NCBI GenBank assembly: GCA_013398055.1
Contig: VZRS01015035.1
Location: 543,551-607,550 of the forward strand
Origin: Ifrita kowaldi
Taxonomy: Eukaryota > Chordata > Aves > Passeriformes > Cinclosomatidae
Reading direction: 5' to 3'
Length of the DNA: 64,000 nucleotides
Shown here: piece after piece, positions 12,679-25,920 of the stretch
How the letters are laid out: each line of letters begins with the position of its first letter
Numbering within the stretch: the stretch's first letter is position 1
Notes under the pieces: model-generated
What the model was told of the DNA's origin: nothing
Database searches by the model: none
The model's input: only the letters and a program-made list of their open reading frames with translations
Program-made: the position numbers and the translations under genes

Positions 12679-14165
12679 CTGTTAAAAGATTAAAAAAAAA
12701 AAAAAAAAGAAAATGTTAAACTTCTTTATCCAGCCAAGAAATGTACAGGCCACATACATAAATTCCACACACATTTAAAAAAAAAAATGAAGAGGTTAAA
12801 GAAAAAAAGAAGAGGAACCACAGATTAAAACATGAAATATGGCATTATTTTCTTAGTCCCATTTTAGCAGCATGATTCACAGCCAGAATCTCAAAAGAGA
12901 TCTCTACTCCTTGAGTGAAAAGATCATTGAATTCACTCAATAAATGCTGCCAGAATACAACAGAAAGAAAAATTTAAAAGACTAGGATTTACATAACTCT
13001 GTGATAACGAAATTGGCCTTAATCTTTATAGGTTTTTCTCACCTAATCCTTCACCCAGGTCAATCTATCAATAATGTTCACAAAATTACACCTGGTTTAT
13101 ATTACAATTCCTTCTGGAGAAAAGCCCCTATGTTAACTCAGATGGGAACAGTCAGACCTCCCCACAGCTTTGCCAGCACAGCCTTTGGTGATACTCTGTG
13201 AACATATGCCAGCAGCAGCCAGGGGTTTTGGCTTAGCTGGTATCAGATGAGGAAATGGTGCACATACAAACGCAGAACAATTTCAAAAGCTGCTAAAATG
13301 TAAGGAACTTGCCAGTAGTGCCAGGCCAGTTGAGGCTGTAGCACAGAATAAAGCCAGAGTAGAGTAAATGTCTGAGTTTAAATAGATTAAAAGAAGGTGG
13401 GACACAGTAACCACGTGAATTCCTGCAGTTTGCGACAGCGGAAACCAACCAACCAACCATGGGGAGCTGCTGACACCTTCCAAATATTTGATTTGCATGA
13501 CAACAGACTGTGTTAACATCCAGCTCACCTGAAAGCTCATTACTTCTATCGGAGAGAAATGAAAATGTCCTAAACTGCTCGAAGTTAAAAAGCAGCAGTT
13601 GTGTGACAAGAACCAGTGCCTGACCCCAGACCTGCAGGGAGATCCTCCTGCATCCACGAATGCTCCAGCCCTGTGGCAGAACTGTGCTTAAAGGCATCTC
13701 TGTGACAGAATTCCTTCCATGTCTGTACCCCAACTGCCACAGACCAAAATTAAAATATTCTATGGAGCATTCTGCTCTCTATGTCCCAGGTTTTTATCCT
13801 CCCACAGATCTAACAGTTTCTTCCCAGGCTTTCTTTCCCCAAGATGCATGGACTATGCAAGTGGGGAGTTTACTGCAACATCTGAAATAAAAACAATGCA
13901 TCGTTACTGTTCTTCAAAGTTCATTTACTGGCTCATATAGTAAATTTACTTTAAAATTCTGTTAAAATAAAATACAATATATTTTAATTCACTAGTCTTC
14001 ATTGGCTTTTGAAAAAAACAAGGCAACTGCTAGGATCTCTGTTTAAAAAAAATGCACTAGCAATATTTAGTCTATTTTTTATTCAGATGAAACCTCTTCT
14101 GTTATCAAGAGATGTGTCTTCTCTACGACAATTCTGATCTTGCTTGAACAAACCAGTAAGGAAAA

Positions 14166-14340
14166 TGCAAGGCAAGCAGCTAATTAAAAATAAACCCCAG
14201 CACATGACTTTGCAACAATCAATCACAGCAAGTTAATATTTTGATTTGTCATGTAATTAACTTTGCTCTTCTGATGTAAGTTACTGTAAGATTTATTAAT
14301 GCCATGTAAATGAATCATGTTTGTTCAATAAATGCACAGA
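14166..14340. promoter_or_regulatory. candidate conserved non-coding element
   Basis: The block contains GCTAATTAAAAATAAA, CAATCAATCAC (PBX/HOX-like), TGTAATTAAC, and ATGTAAATGAATCATG (octamer/POU-like) in repeat-free sequence. It resembles AT-rich developmental enhancers, but motif content alone is weak evidence in a genome this AT-rich. Confidence 0.22.
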
Positions 14341-16027
14341 TATTATTTTAGAATTTTTAAAAAATATTCCATTAAAAAAAAAGTCCAAAGGATTGCCAAA
14401 GGGTCTTTTAAAACAAGTGAAAACAGCTCAAGCCATCTATGTTGATTAAGCATCTTAAATGTAATCTAAACTATGCAAGTCACTTCTTGCTGCTGTTTCT
14501 CACCTACAACCATTCTAGAGCCAATTTACTCCTCTTAAAAAAAGAGACTGTAAATTCAAAACTGATTTCCTTTCCTTTTCCTACAACACTTTAGATGTTT
14601 GTTCCTTTAGGCCCCTTCTCAGACAAAAAAAAAGATAAATCCTTTTGAAGACAACTGACTTCACTGTTTTTCCTTAATCAACATCAGCTATCCAGTCTCC
14701 AACTGACAATAAAGACACAGAAAATTAACTTTTGGAAATACACATATTCTAAAATCAGATACTCGAGTAAATAGTCATGTAACACAGTAGTCAGCTTAAA
14801 GTGACTTGGGCTTAAAGGCTTAGAACACCAGATGAAAAGGCTGAAATTACTCTTTGGAGTATACAGCAGAAGCAAAATTTAATCCCCTCTCTAAATAGTT
14901 CTGACAACAAACCTCTCGTCCTAACACTGTATTTTAAGGATCTTGACAACTTCTGCCTTTTTTTTTTTTCCTGTATTCTCTGGAAAGCTATGAGGAGACT
15001 TCACCTTAACATTATTCAGGATACACTGTCTTTATGTAAGCTAAAAGCTACTTCTAGAATACAAGAATATAAACATATTTACTGCTACTTTTTTATTTAT
15101 TTCTTTCCTGACTTGGAATTTGCAAATTGTCTCATACCAAATGACTAAATTCTCCCCTCACATTTATATAGTTATTTTTAGAAATCCATGGCTACTTTTC
15201 CTCTCATTTGACTGACAATTTTAGTACTTCAGATGAGGAAAAACCTTCTATTTGCAGTAGTTACGTTAAAAGAACATGTGTTATGCTTGTTTGGGTTTTT
15301 TTTTGCTTTTAACCTCAACCCAGGCTCATACATAGAGGAGTACAAGCTTGAACCTCATTTGCAAACATGTCAGTTAAATTCTTGCCAGATCATGCTAAAT
15401 ACCTATAATCAGACAATTTTCTGAGCATTTGAGTACTGGATTTTAAAAAGCATCTTTAGGGACTCGGGTCTGAAAACTGAACTCATTGGACAAGATTTTT
15501 TGCTAATCATTGACAAAAATTTCCCTACATGCACATTTAACTCCAGTATAGAAAAATCAAGTATTACATGAAGTCAAGGATTTCAACAGAATAGCTCCTG
15601 GATCATAAAACCAGAAGTTATTTCAGTAGACTGCAGAAATAAGGTACATTGAATAACTACAAGTAATACCCTTTTTGAGATAGCTCCTGTTGAAATCAAC
15701 ACCTGAATAAACATGTATCAGTCTGAAATCACAACTGAACTAGAGATTTCAAACATCATCAAACATCCATGCTCATGTGACTTAGGGGACACTAATTGAA
15801 CTGAACTAATCAGGATATAACTGCACTTGACAGATCATCATGTCAATTTGAGTGCAAAACCTTATCTACTACGTATTTTACGTCAGTTTTTAATTAAGTT
15901 CAAATGCAGAACTTTAAGTGAAGAAATGTAATCACATGCATTTATGTAACAGCAGGACTTACAAAAAACACTACATGCAACATGATACACTTAGAAAAGT
16001 GAATAAATAGAAAATAGCATATACTTA

Positions 16028-16061
16028 AGCATATAGCATATAATAGCATATAGCATATAAT
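16028..16061. repeat. perfect 2 x 17 bp tandem duplication
   Basis: The 17-base unit AGCATATAGCATATAAT occurs twice in immediate succession with no mismatch. The unit itself contains a shorter AGCATAT repetition, which suggests two rounds of slippage. Confidence 0.95.
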
Positions 16062-17974
16062 CTCAGAAAAATATTTTGTGATACTATCAAATTGCATATG
16101 CAAAAATCAATACTGAATCTGTGCAATGTACAGTGTTGTTGAAGTATAAAACTATTGGTACAGGAGTATGTCAGAACTCCTAGGCAGATGTCTCTGTAAT
16201 GAAAAGCCTTCACTTTTTTTTGTGTATGAGCAATACGCCATCTAAATCTGGTATCCCTAATATTTTTCCCTTAATAGATTTCTATGTGATTAATCAAGTA
16301 TGTTGCCTACTGACAACATATTCTCCTTTTTTGACAAATATTCATAGATCTTAAGACTCCAAGCCTAATCTTAGTATGAAGAGCTCAGTGAATAAACTCC
16401 TTGGTATTTGATCATCTTTTCTGACCTACAATGAAGAATCCAGAAATAAAACTCTTCAGATGAAGAGCGTTTGCAAATAAGCAATGCCTAGAATAAAGTC
16501 CTTTAAGGAGGCTCTAAACTAGGATGGCCTAATGTGATACAGAATAAATGTGTCACAGTCAACATCAAAGAGAACTGAAAATGCTTCAGATGGTGTAGTT
16601 GAATTTCATAACCTCACACTACTTTCATTCTTTACCTGCTTTATAGGAATCAAAAGCAAAGCATCACACAGGAAAATACAGGCACAGAACAGAATTCTGA
16701 AAATATATCTTGATCATTTACAATTCTGGTAGAAAAACTCCTGAGGCTTCAGGTGGGAGTAGAGAGAAGATACATAAAAAATGCTTCACACTGTTGATGC
16801 TTAATTCTTCTCATGAACTTCTGTTTAAAAAAGGAACAGAATTTCAAGTGATCATGAAAATAAAATCCGAGAGTACTGGTATAAATGTCTGTAAGTTTTC
16901 ATATACAGGATGTCTGAATTAGATCAGAGTTCCCTGTTTAACTTGTTCTTCTTTCAAATGCCAGTAAGAGACATCTGCAGAACTTTGTTATATTCCTACA
17001 GTTATGACTCCAGATTTGGTAGGTACAGTAACATGCACTGCCACACAATATGCTGGCATCTTTCTCTATTTGTTTCCTTGCATTCATGTTTAGCAGAGTC
17101 CAAATACCCAGAAATTATGGTACTGTTTGCATATTGATATCATAGTGTGAGATGGCACAGCCAGAGTTTATTAAATATGGTAGTCTTTAGTTTCTCTGAC
17201 AGGTAGCAAACTACAAAGGAGAAACACATATAATATTATCACAAAGCTGTAGTTTAACAGGAGGAGATATATACCCTTTATCACTCCATGCCCTTCCTCT
17301 GACTGAAAAGAAGACAAGCTTGATTTGCACTAGTGCAGCACTTGGCAGAGAACTTTATTTATCTTGGATGGGGATCGTATAATATGGAAAGTAACGGACT
17401 CTTACAATTATTCCCTTTGTATAATTAATGATTCAAATTTCACATGATCAGAGTTGACTATAAACTCGGTATAATGAACATCTGACATGTGGAACTACAT
17501 AAAATAGATGTTCAAAGTCTCATAAAAATTCATTATGTTGTGCTGCAAACCTTTCCAGTAACAGTCAGTTCTGGTTATCTGTTCCACTCACCCGTTTTGT
17601 TACAGGAGGTAGATTTGTTTGCAGCCTACAATAGAGCTCTGCACTGCAGTCACTGTGATGATTCAGTATTGATCAGTGACTGTATTTTGTAGACTAAAAA
17701 AAGATCAAAAGATTCCACCTAGAAAAGCATTTTGATCTGAGTAATTTTACTGTCTGCAGCAGAATGCTGGGAGTCTTTGTATACCTGGCTCTATTATTCA
17801 CACAGTGTTTGATATCATTCAAGTTAATTAAACTATTCATGCTCTGGTTTTATAATTTTAGAAGTTAAAGTATTTTAAAAAATTGCCCCTATTGCACAGG
17901 AAAAGGCATTAGGAAGTGGTAAGAAATGGGATTTTTAAGTGAGATCACAGCATGAATGCTTGCATTACACTTCC

Positions 17975-18095
17975 TACCAACTGAGCTGTATTGCTCAGGC
18001 ATACTGGGTCACACCAACTGGTCATCCAGTCCTTATCTCCAAGAGTGACCAGCAGCATAAATGTGGGGAAGAATGGAAGAATAGGATGAGCCACA
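17975..18095 (+). repeat. probable old amniote interspersed repeat, family undetermined
   Basis: The sequence includes CATACTGGGTCACACCAACT, then GTCATCCAGTCCTTATCTCC, then GACCAGCAGCA and GGGGAAGAATGGAAGAATAGG. It follows a pattern I recognise from dispersed sequence in bird, turtle and crocodilian genomes (a GGGTCAGACCAATGGTCCATCTAG-like block followed by GTGGCCAGCAGCAG). I cannot assign the family with certainty. The boundaries are approximate. Confidence 0.5.
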
Positions 18096-20946
18096 GACAC
18101 CTGGAGACTGATCACTACTGAAATCCTAGATCCTTCTCATCTGCTCTCTTCTCAGACATGAGACAGGTGAGTATGAAAACTGACACTTGAAACCAAAGGG
18201 AAAAATTACACACAGGCTTCCAGGATTTCCATCCAAACCAAAGTATATGGTCATTAGTAGCAAAAAACACTTTGTACATTAATTCACATTAGATATATTT
18301 ACCTTGAAAACCCAAGAGCTTAATTGAAAAGGATAATTTGTACCTGACTGCAATCTCCCAAACAGTGGTAAACTTAACAACAACAAAGACAGTTCACTGT
18401 ACACAGCAGAACATTCTTCATTTATGTTTATAGGAGTGCTTTAGTTTTACAGCAACCTTCGCAATGTTCTGGCAAATACCCTAGTAAGATTTTGTAAAAA
18501 AAAAAGGAAGCTTCAAAAGTTTACAGTTTCTCTATAAAAGTTCACTCTGAAATTCCTTCTAATTGCCTATCTTTGGGAAGAAGTTCACGGGAGCACAGAA
18601 TTTCAGATTAATGAGGTTTAACGACAATGTACCACATCAAACAAAAAGCAAATTTAATGACTGACTTCACCTAACACAAAACTAACAGCTAATTTCAATT
18701 CCCACTATTTCCTTTGTAGGTCCTAAGCACTCGATCTGTCTGGGATGTTTGTCTCCATCCCCCCACTCCCTCTGTCACATTTTGTCTCTTGAAAACTGCA
18801 AGGCTAAGGGAAAAAAGCAGCAATGTGAGAAAACTATATATAAATGTTTAATCATTACTGATGAATCTGCTGTTCAGCTTTTTGAAACATACTGATGAGA
18901 GAATGATGATCATTTTATCCTAACAAATTTTAAGCCAACCAATCATCTGAATTGCTCATTCACCTCTTTTGACAGATAAGTGATGAGTCCTACGTCAGAA
19001 GTGAAATCTCTCTCTTAAGCTTCTTCAAATGAACAGGAAGACTTCAAATTCAACCTTCACTCTTCTCAAATGCATTGCTGTCCTCAGCATTATCTCTTTA
19101 GCTACTACTATTATTAAATAGTTATACACAATTTCTTATAGTAAGACCAGTTTTTTATCTCTTCCATTAAGGCTGCTACTGAACAACATCACACTCTATG
19201 CTCAAGAACATCAACAGCTTCACCATTACTTCAAGGAAAAATGTATCATAATACACTACAGAATTACACAAGGCTTCTTCTTATAGTCCCTATTTTCTCA
19301 ATACATTGAGAGGTTTTTTAAAATTCCAAATGAATTACTGTGGTTCAGAAGCTTTACATGAAACCAGACACAAGCTGTTGTGTTCATCCAGAGTAAACCT
19401 GACATGGACTGGCTCTTACTACACTGCTGGCTAGGAATACTCTTTCTTTCCAAAAATTCTGCTCTCACAGAATACCTGTCTTCTCAGGGAAATAAAACAG
19501 ACATGCAACACCTGTCACAGAAAGAGTAGAATAAGCTGCCCTTTAGGTGATTCTGTCCTGCAGCCTCCAGACAAAGCTTTTTGAGAAACAGACACTGTGC
19601 AGCCTTTTATCTTTCTAAAATGAGTGTCATTTTCCAGCCCAAATTCATGCTTTGCTCCAGGCACTTCAGCTGTTGAAAATTCCTTCAGTACTAACAAGCT
19701 TCATGCATCCTACCTGGAATGGTTAAGCACTTGTTCCTTCCAAAATGACCTTTTCTTCTTTACTACTGGTTGTGGAAACAATTGGTTCATTTTTAAAACA
19801 TCTAGTCAGTCACACATGGACAACATTAGTCCTGCCTAACCACAACAGCTCAAGCCATGAAACATGAGGTCCTCTGCCTTCCTTTTTAGTATGCTAACAC
19901 AAGTCATAAAATTAATCAAGCTTTTTTATGACTTGTTGTATTGTACTCCTATTCCACAATAACTTTCCAAAATCAATAAACAAGGGATACAGCACATGAA
20001 AAGTACATTGGTTGCCCTCAAAATTTGTTTTTACTGTTATCATCACTGTGTGTAGCACAGGACACAGTGGCTAAATTAATTTGCCTCCTCCCTTCCAAGA
20101 CCACGGTTTCAAATCAATTCATTTAAATGGGCATTATGATAAAATACACATTTTTTTTCTGGTGAAAGATGGACACGTACAAAACAAAACTGAAGACAGA
20201 ATTACTGTTTAAACATGCACCTCATCTAGAATGTTCTCTGGAAGATGTTCCTTCAATGAAACACTGCGCAGCATCTTTGCTGGAAGACTGTAGTCTTACT
20301 ATTTTTTCCCCCTACATCAGCTATAAGTTTTTTCAAGCAATAATCTGTGTGACTTTGCTAATGGCATTATTTCTAGGGAGATACTATGAATGCATTCATC
20401 TGACTCTACTCAAGGTATTTTGCTCTTATCATGATGTACATTTTCCTGGTGAAACTTAGAGAAAAAGCTGCCTGAAGGTTCAGATAACAATACATTGTTT
20501 ATTCTACACAATATACAAATTAAGGAACAAAGAGGCATGTTTAGAATTTAAGTGTTGTTATTCCAGAAACAGAAAAAAACGCCACAATGATATAGTTACT
20601 GATGCATTAATGTTAAAAATCACATTATTAGTAGTACAACAAGGCCTAACAAACCATACTGCAGCACTAACAAACCCTCCCTAGTGGTGGCATCTACACA
20701 GAGGAAGTTTTAAAAGTCAATATTAATAATTAGTGCTCAATGCCTTATATTTTTTTTTTTAAACCACATCCTCCATCTATCAGATTTTAGGAGCACAATT
20801 TTTAGACTGTTCACAGCCTCTTCTAGAAAGCATCTAAGCAAAACATACCCAAAGTCAGCTAAACCTCCTAGCTGCATAGTTATAGAAAGTGGATTTGTAG
20901 TCCTTGAGGACCATTCCATAGATGAAGTGTCTTTGAAAAGCATTAC

Positions 20947-21090
20947 CTGTAGCTGGCAGCTGGAGGGGGGTACACCTGTCTTTCTGGGCAGCGTCCTCAG
21001 GTGGGGAAACAAGTTTTCTGGCAAGCACTGCAGAAATTGGTTGTACCAAAAGTGTTGTGAGGTTCGGTTGATTTTGCCTGTAGCTTCCAT
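20947..21090 (-). CDS. NAALADL2: NAALADL2 internal exon, PA-to-peptidase linker
   Basis: This 144-nt exon encodes 47 full residues plus split codons at both ends. In the correct frame it reads GSYRQNQPNLTTLLVQPISA, then VLARKLVSPPEDAAQKDRC, then TPLQLPAT. The LLVQPISA...L core corresponds to the GCPII segment IPVHPIGYYDAQKLLEKMGG. NLT is a potential N-glycosylation sequon. On the minus strand the acceptor is TTTCTGTTGTTTAAG before 21090 and the donor is GTAATG after 20947. A longer open frame covers this exon on the same strand but is the wrong frame: only the frame set by the G|AT junction with the upstream exon and the G|GC junction with the downstream exon gives family similarity. The segment between VSPPED and LQLPAT is the variable loop of the family. 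Confidence 0.93.
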
Positions 21091-23049
21091 CTTAAACAAC
21101 AGAAAGAGAAGAGCAATTTAGTAAATGAAAATTAGATTTCTCTCCTTCATAAACCAAACACAAAAATGCAAATATCTACCATGCAGCTTAAAACAAGTGA
21201 TTTAGATAAGCTGCTGGTTTTTGTGCTTACCGTACTGGGAAAAAAAAAGTTTCTTCAGAAACATGTACTACAAAATTACACTAACATATTACAGTATTTG
21301 GGCAATAGTTCCACATGGAAGAAACTGTTAAAGAGTCCAAGCAGATATCTGATTGTGAATTAAACACAAAGAATTAAATTGGTGTGTAGTTCAAGCAATC
21401 ACTGAGAAACAGAATTACTGATCAGCAATAACTTTCAAATTCAAGTAAAAACTGAACAGCTGAAGGAGGTCTGGAATAGGAGGGTACTAAACACACACGT
21501 CAAGTGGAGAAAGATATGGATCAGAAATCATACTTCAATAGAATAGAAGATTTCATTTATAGTTTAAAGATGTTAAGAAGACGTTGCACAAACCTCTCAC
21601 TATTAGCAGTTCCATGCAAATATTAAAATCTCCCTTTAACTGAAAAATGTGAGATCCCATACACTTGCCTGTCTAACATTTGATCATGGAAAGATTTCTG
21701 ATGAGATAATGAGATATTTTGGGAGATCAACTGACAGGACTGGGCAAAAAAAAGGGCCTAATTTTGCACACAGAAATGCTCCGAAGGACTTCAGGACAAA
21801 ACACCTGCTTTTCTCAGCTATTTCATCTGGCCTAATATGGGGACCATCTCTTCCTACAAAAAGCAAGAACACTTCTGGTAGAAGAAAAGCACACCATGGA
21901 AAAGGAGCGGAGGTTGATAGCCTGGGGCAGGACACAGCTCTAACACAACCTGAAACACCCTCAAAGCCTTCCCGTGTATCTGCCCCTGCTGTATCATGTC
22001 CAAACTTTCAACTAGAGATTCAGAACACAAGGCCTGTCCCCGAGACCTCTGTGAAATAAACACTGTATTTCCTGTCGACATCGAGTTCTTTACTACCCAA
22101 CAGCATCCTTTAAATTCTGTGCAGGCACAAAGGGAGAAAGCTATCAGCGATCAGCAGCATGTTTCAAATAAATTTCTATAAAACTACTACCAGGACTGTT
22201 GTTACTGAACCACACACACAAAAAAAAATCTAGACACAGCCTCAATTTTTAATTTTTTCTTTTTTTTGTTCTAGGAACTTCTGAAACTTTTTACAGTATA
22301 CACTTAATCATAATGTAAAAATTGACCAAAGCTGTAACATTTAATTATGGAAAAACAAAAGGTGTTGTTCCGCTTTAATACACAGTGGCAAGGCTATCGT
22401 TGTTCAGTTTGAGATAATCAGACAAATTTTTGAGTGGAAAGGTAAAGCTGATTCAAAATATAATTTAAAAAAAGCTTTGTCTCATCAAATTGTGTCTGGG
22501 TTCAAAATCTCTTGAAGTTGTCACTTCAGTAAACTGACAGAAAAATCACTTTGGTCAAGCTCTGAAAGTCTATTTCTGCAATCAAAAAGAATCCTAAAAA
22601 GTCCATCAGAGATGTGCAACTGAGACATTATTTTCTGTCCAGTGTTTGTCAATCTGCAGACTGTAGTACAGGAGCAATGAAGCTCAAAACGTTTCAGATG
22701 AGAAAAATCTCCCATTTCTCCAGTTACTCACAACTTGAGCTTCATACCTGAATACTGGAATCTGTGAAAGATACACTTTCAAGAACAACTTACAGGAGAA
22801 ACCCCTCCTTTAATATATCCTTAATATTTAAAAATGAATCACTTCACAATAGAAGATGGAGTTTGAAGTTTCAGAGAAGAAGAAAAAAAAATCTATAGAA
22901 AGGCAGATTTAAGGTATCTGGGCAGATTTATCTGAGAGAAAAGCTTTCTAATAAAGGAACTCGTGAAGACTTGCCTTGGCAGGTGATAAAATCTCTTCAA
23001 CTGAAATCCTTTTAGAGAAAAATGAAAGCAAACATCCATCAGGAATGAT

Positions 23050-23155
23050 ACAGATATGGCTGATGCCCTCCCTGAGGGAAGGTGCTACAATAGACGGCCT
23101 CTGGACATCTTTTCCAGGTCTGATTTCTATAAAATTCTGTAGTAATTGAACTTGA
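23050..23155 (+). repeat. degenerate CR1 3'-end fragment
   Basis: The stretch with TAGACGGCCTCTGGACATCT, then TTTTCCAGGTCTGATTTCTA and AAATTCTGTAG resembles the CR1 3' end, in which a GATGACCTCTGGAGGTC block is followed by TTCCAACC and a TTCTATGATTCTATG tail. It is heavily mutated, so the limits and even membership are uncertain. Confidence 0.5.
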
Positions 23156-25901
23156 CAAACTATTAACAAAGAAAAAAATCTCTATTGGAATTAATATTAA
23201 AAAACGCTTTAAAAAAAAAAGAAATGGAAAGAAAAAGTTAGAGTTCCTTTCCTTCTGCCAGGCATTTATTAGTTGCCACTTGTTAAGGAGGCTGAGGAAG
23301 GCAATGTGCATCATGATCAGATTTCACAAGTGAACCATTCAAGACCAATCTCTGCAGTGCACATTTAAAATGCTGGAGATTTCCAGGGTTGCTAGTTAAA
23401 GCCTAATCATTCAGTTCTGAAATACTCATGGGCTTGGTGCTGTAGTGACAGTGAAACAGTGCAGTGCAACTTCATAAAGAAACCAGTGTATCGAAAGAAC
23501 TTGGAAATTCTTGCTGGCGCTTTCTCTGCTGGGTGCCAAGCCCTTGGGAGCTCAGAGCTCTTTCAGGATCTGTGGGAACAACAAGTGCTTCGAGGATAAT
23601 TTAAATTTGACATTTTGCTTGTAATGAAATTTAGTTTTATAGCATGAAATTCTTCCAAGAAGCAGAATTCCTTCTTCTCTGCAAGTCTAACAACGTAACC
23701 GTGCCAGGCCTAGAACCACCATTAATTTGAGAAAGTCTCTGGAGAACTTACTGTAAAGCGAGAAGGAAAATACAGTAATCAATTATTAAGTTAATTTTAG
23801 GAGCACAAAAAGAGGTGATTTTTAGAAAGTTTCTTCATGGAAAGCAAGGCCTGCATTTCTACTTCTGCAGCGACTGTTTTCTTTTTCAATCCAAGCTCAA
23901 ACCTTGAGCACCAGTTTCCACACTGCTCAGTCTGGGACACACACTTCCAACCCAGCACTTCACAGTGCTCCTTCACATAACTTACTAGTACTGGTAACAT
24001 GTTCTGAGATTTCTGAACTTAATAGTAACACTTGTGCACCATACCCCACTCGATTCTAGGTTAAAGTACAAGTTTATCATCATTTCAGTGATTTTTTTGA
24101 AGACCCAAAAAATCAGAGAGTCAGTCTCAATGTTATACTTTGCTAGCCCCAAAATATTGCTTCACCCACAGCTTCCTCAGTATTATGCAAATAGTGCTTT
24201 ATTCCTATTCCTCTAAGAAGTTTTGTGCTATATGAATCAACTTTCTCTTCATTTTTGTTTAAATTCCAGATTCAGAGTAAGATTGGACAGAACACTGTAT
24301 GTCGTCATTATCTGTTTATTCAAGGCACCTTCTGCCAGGATCAGATGAACTAAAAAGTTAACAACTAAAACTGTCTAAAAGGTTTACTGACAGAATTCAT
24401 CAAAATAATTCTTTCTACAACCTGAAACACTGTTTTAATGATGTTCACCCCAAAAATAAAGACAAAAAAGTAGTCTGACTGAACAACGAGCCACTATTGT
24501 ACATACCCCCATCTTTGACTTCCGGCTGCATTAATAATACAGCAGTATTAGTTTTGAAATATCTGAAGTGAATGGCTCATTAATTTTTCACCTTAAGCTT
24601 AATAGAAATTTGACAAACAGTTTTATGCTGAGCATAGACACTCCAAGCAGGGCTTCATGGCATGTGACGAGAATAAATTAGAGAATAAAAGGCAGAATAA
24701 TGTGCTTTTGGTCAAATAAGATGATTCTGTCACTCAGTTGCCTGAAGTGAACAGTTAGTGCAGAGCATTCCATTTATCCATTCCCAGTGCATATTCTGCA
24801 CTGTCCTTTGTCAGCACTTGATCTTGAATTAAGCATGACAAACTCAAAGATGTATAAACTGACATGTCATAGACACTTACGTTATTTGTGCTTTGAACTT
24901 GTACACAGCTTCCCCCCACCTTTGCCGATAACATTCAAACAGCTGTTAGCTCCCACTGGTTCTCCTGCAGCCAGGCACAATGATTTGTTTATATTTCTCT
25001 GAAAAATTCGGTTTATCTGTGGTTCTTCTGGCTTTTATCTAACCAAACTGAAAGGAGCTGTGCAGCACCTACGACAGGGGGGCTCCATGAGCTGGCTGGT
25101 GGCTCTGGGTACTAAACTCACACCGTGACTGGTAACCATAATTTTGCTGTGCAGCAGCTACTTGATTAAATCTTCAGCTACAGCTACTTACAATACTGTC
25201 CCCATGTCCATTTTAAAGGCAAACTATTCTAACTCAAAAAAATCAGCCTTCAATTAAACCTTCACATCCCACTTAACCTCTGCTATAAAATGCAGCTGCC
25301 TGCTACACCTCACAAAGTCACTGACACATTTTTTGCCTTCCTAAATTTTCTCTTTGAACAAAGAAACTCATTCTAGCTGTTATTTCTTGCTGAAAGTGGT
25401 ACAGTCAGAATACTGACGCAGAAAAACTGATGCTGTTCTGCAAATAGTTATGAACAGGAAATTCTGGGAAAGAATTCCCCATCTGCTCAGTTTGGACTTC
25501 CAAGTCAGATAACATGTTTTTCTGCATATTAAGTTAAACGGAGACCTCTCCCTCTAACAAAAATGGTGCTGAACACTCCATGGTGTTTAAAATGGAAGTA
25601 AGAATTGATTTTATTAATGGGAAGGAGAAGGCCAAACTTCAGACTGTCAAATATCAGCTAGGATAAACAAAAAAAAAACTGGCACAGAAAAAAGTTACCC
25701 AGGAGGAGCAGAACCTGGAGCAGGTGCCGGCAGAGTAGAACTGGTAACAAGCAGTTTCCTGCTATGTCTTTATTCAGTTCTCTATGAATTATCCACTAGA
25801 AGTACAATGTGGAACATATGTCAGCTTTGAAGTGCTTTGCTTCACTAGCCACTGGTAGAAATATGGAGGAAGAGAAAAACATTTGCTTCTCTTCTGTAAA
25901 G

Positions 25902-25920
25902 AAAAAAAAAAAAAAAAAAA
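25902..25920. repeat. poly-A tract, 19 bases
   Basis: An uninterrupted run of 19 A. No recognisable retrotransposed copy lies immediately upstream, so it is best treated as a homopolymer. Confidence 0.95.

Larger units (their letters stand above)
12679..20946 (-). other. NAALADL2: NAALADL2 intron, 8268 bp
   Basis: This complete intron has a GTAATG donor and a TTTTAACAG acceptor. It contains a 17-base A run next to the acceptor, a stop-poor stretch at 13283-13733, a homeobox-motif-rich block at about 14166-14340, a perfect 2x17 bp duplication at 16028-16061, and a probable old interspersed repeat at about 17975-18095. No other coding exon is supported. Confidence 0.87.

Noticed and set aside
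20737..21099. 120-codon minus-strand open frame covering the 20947-21090 exon
   Set aside because: It is the wrong frame. The phase required by the G|AT and G|GC junctions gives the LLVQPISA frame, which matches NAALADL2; this longer frame does not.
21649..22059. 136-codon plus-strand open frame
   Set aside because: No recognisable domain, no splice or promoter context, and it lies inside the NAALADL2 intron with similar-length open frames on the other strand. Most likely chance.
25902..25920. Poly-A tail of a processed pseudogene
   Set aside because: The upstream sequence shows no resemblance to a known mRNA and no target-site duplication, so it is treated as a simple homopolymer.
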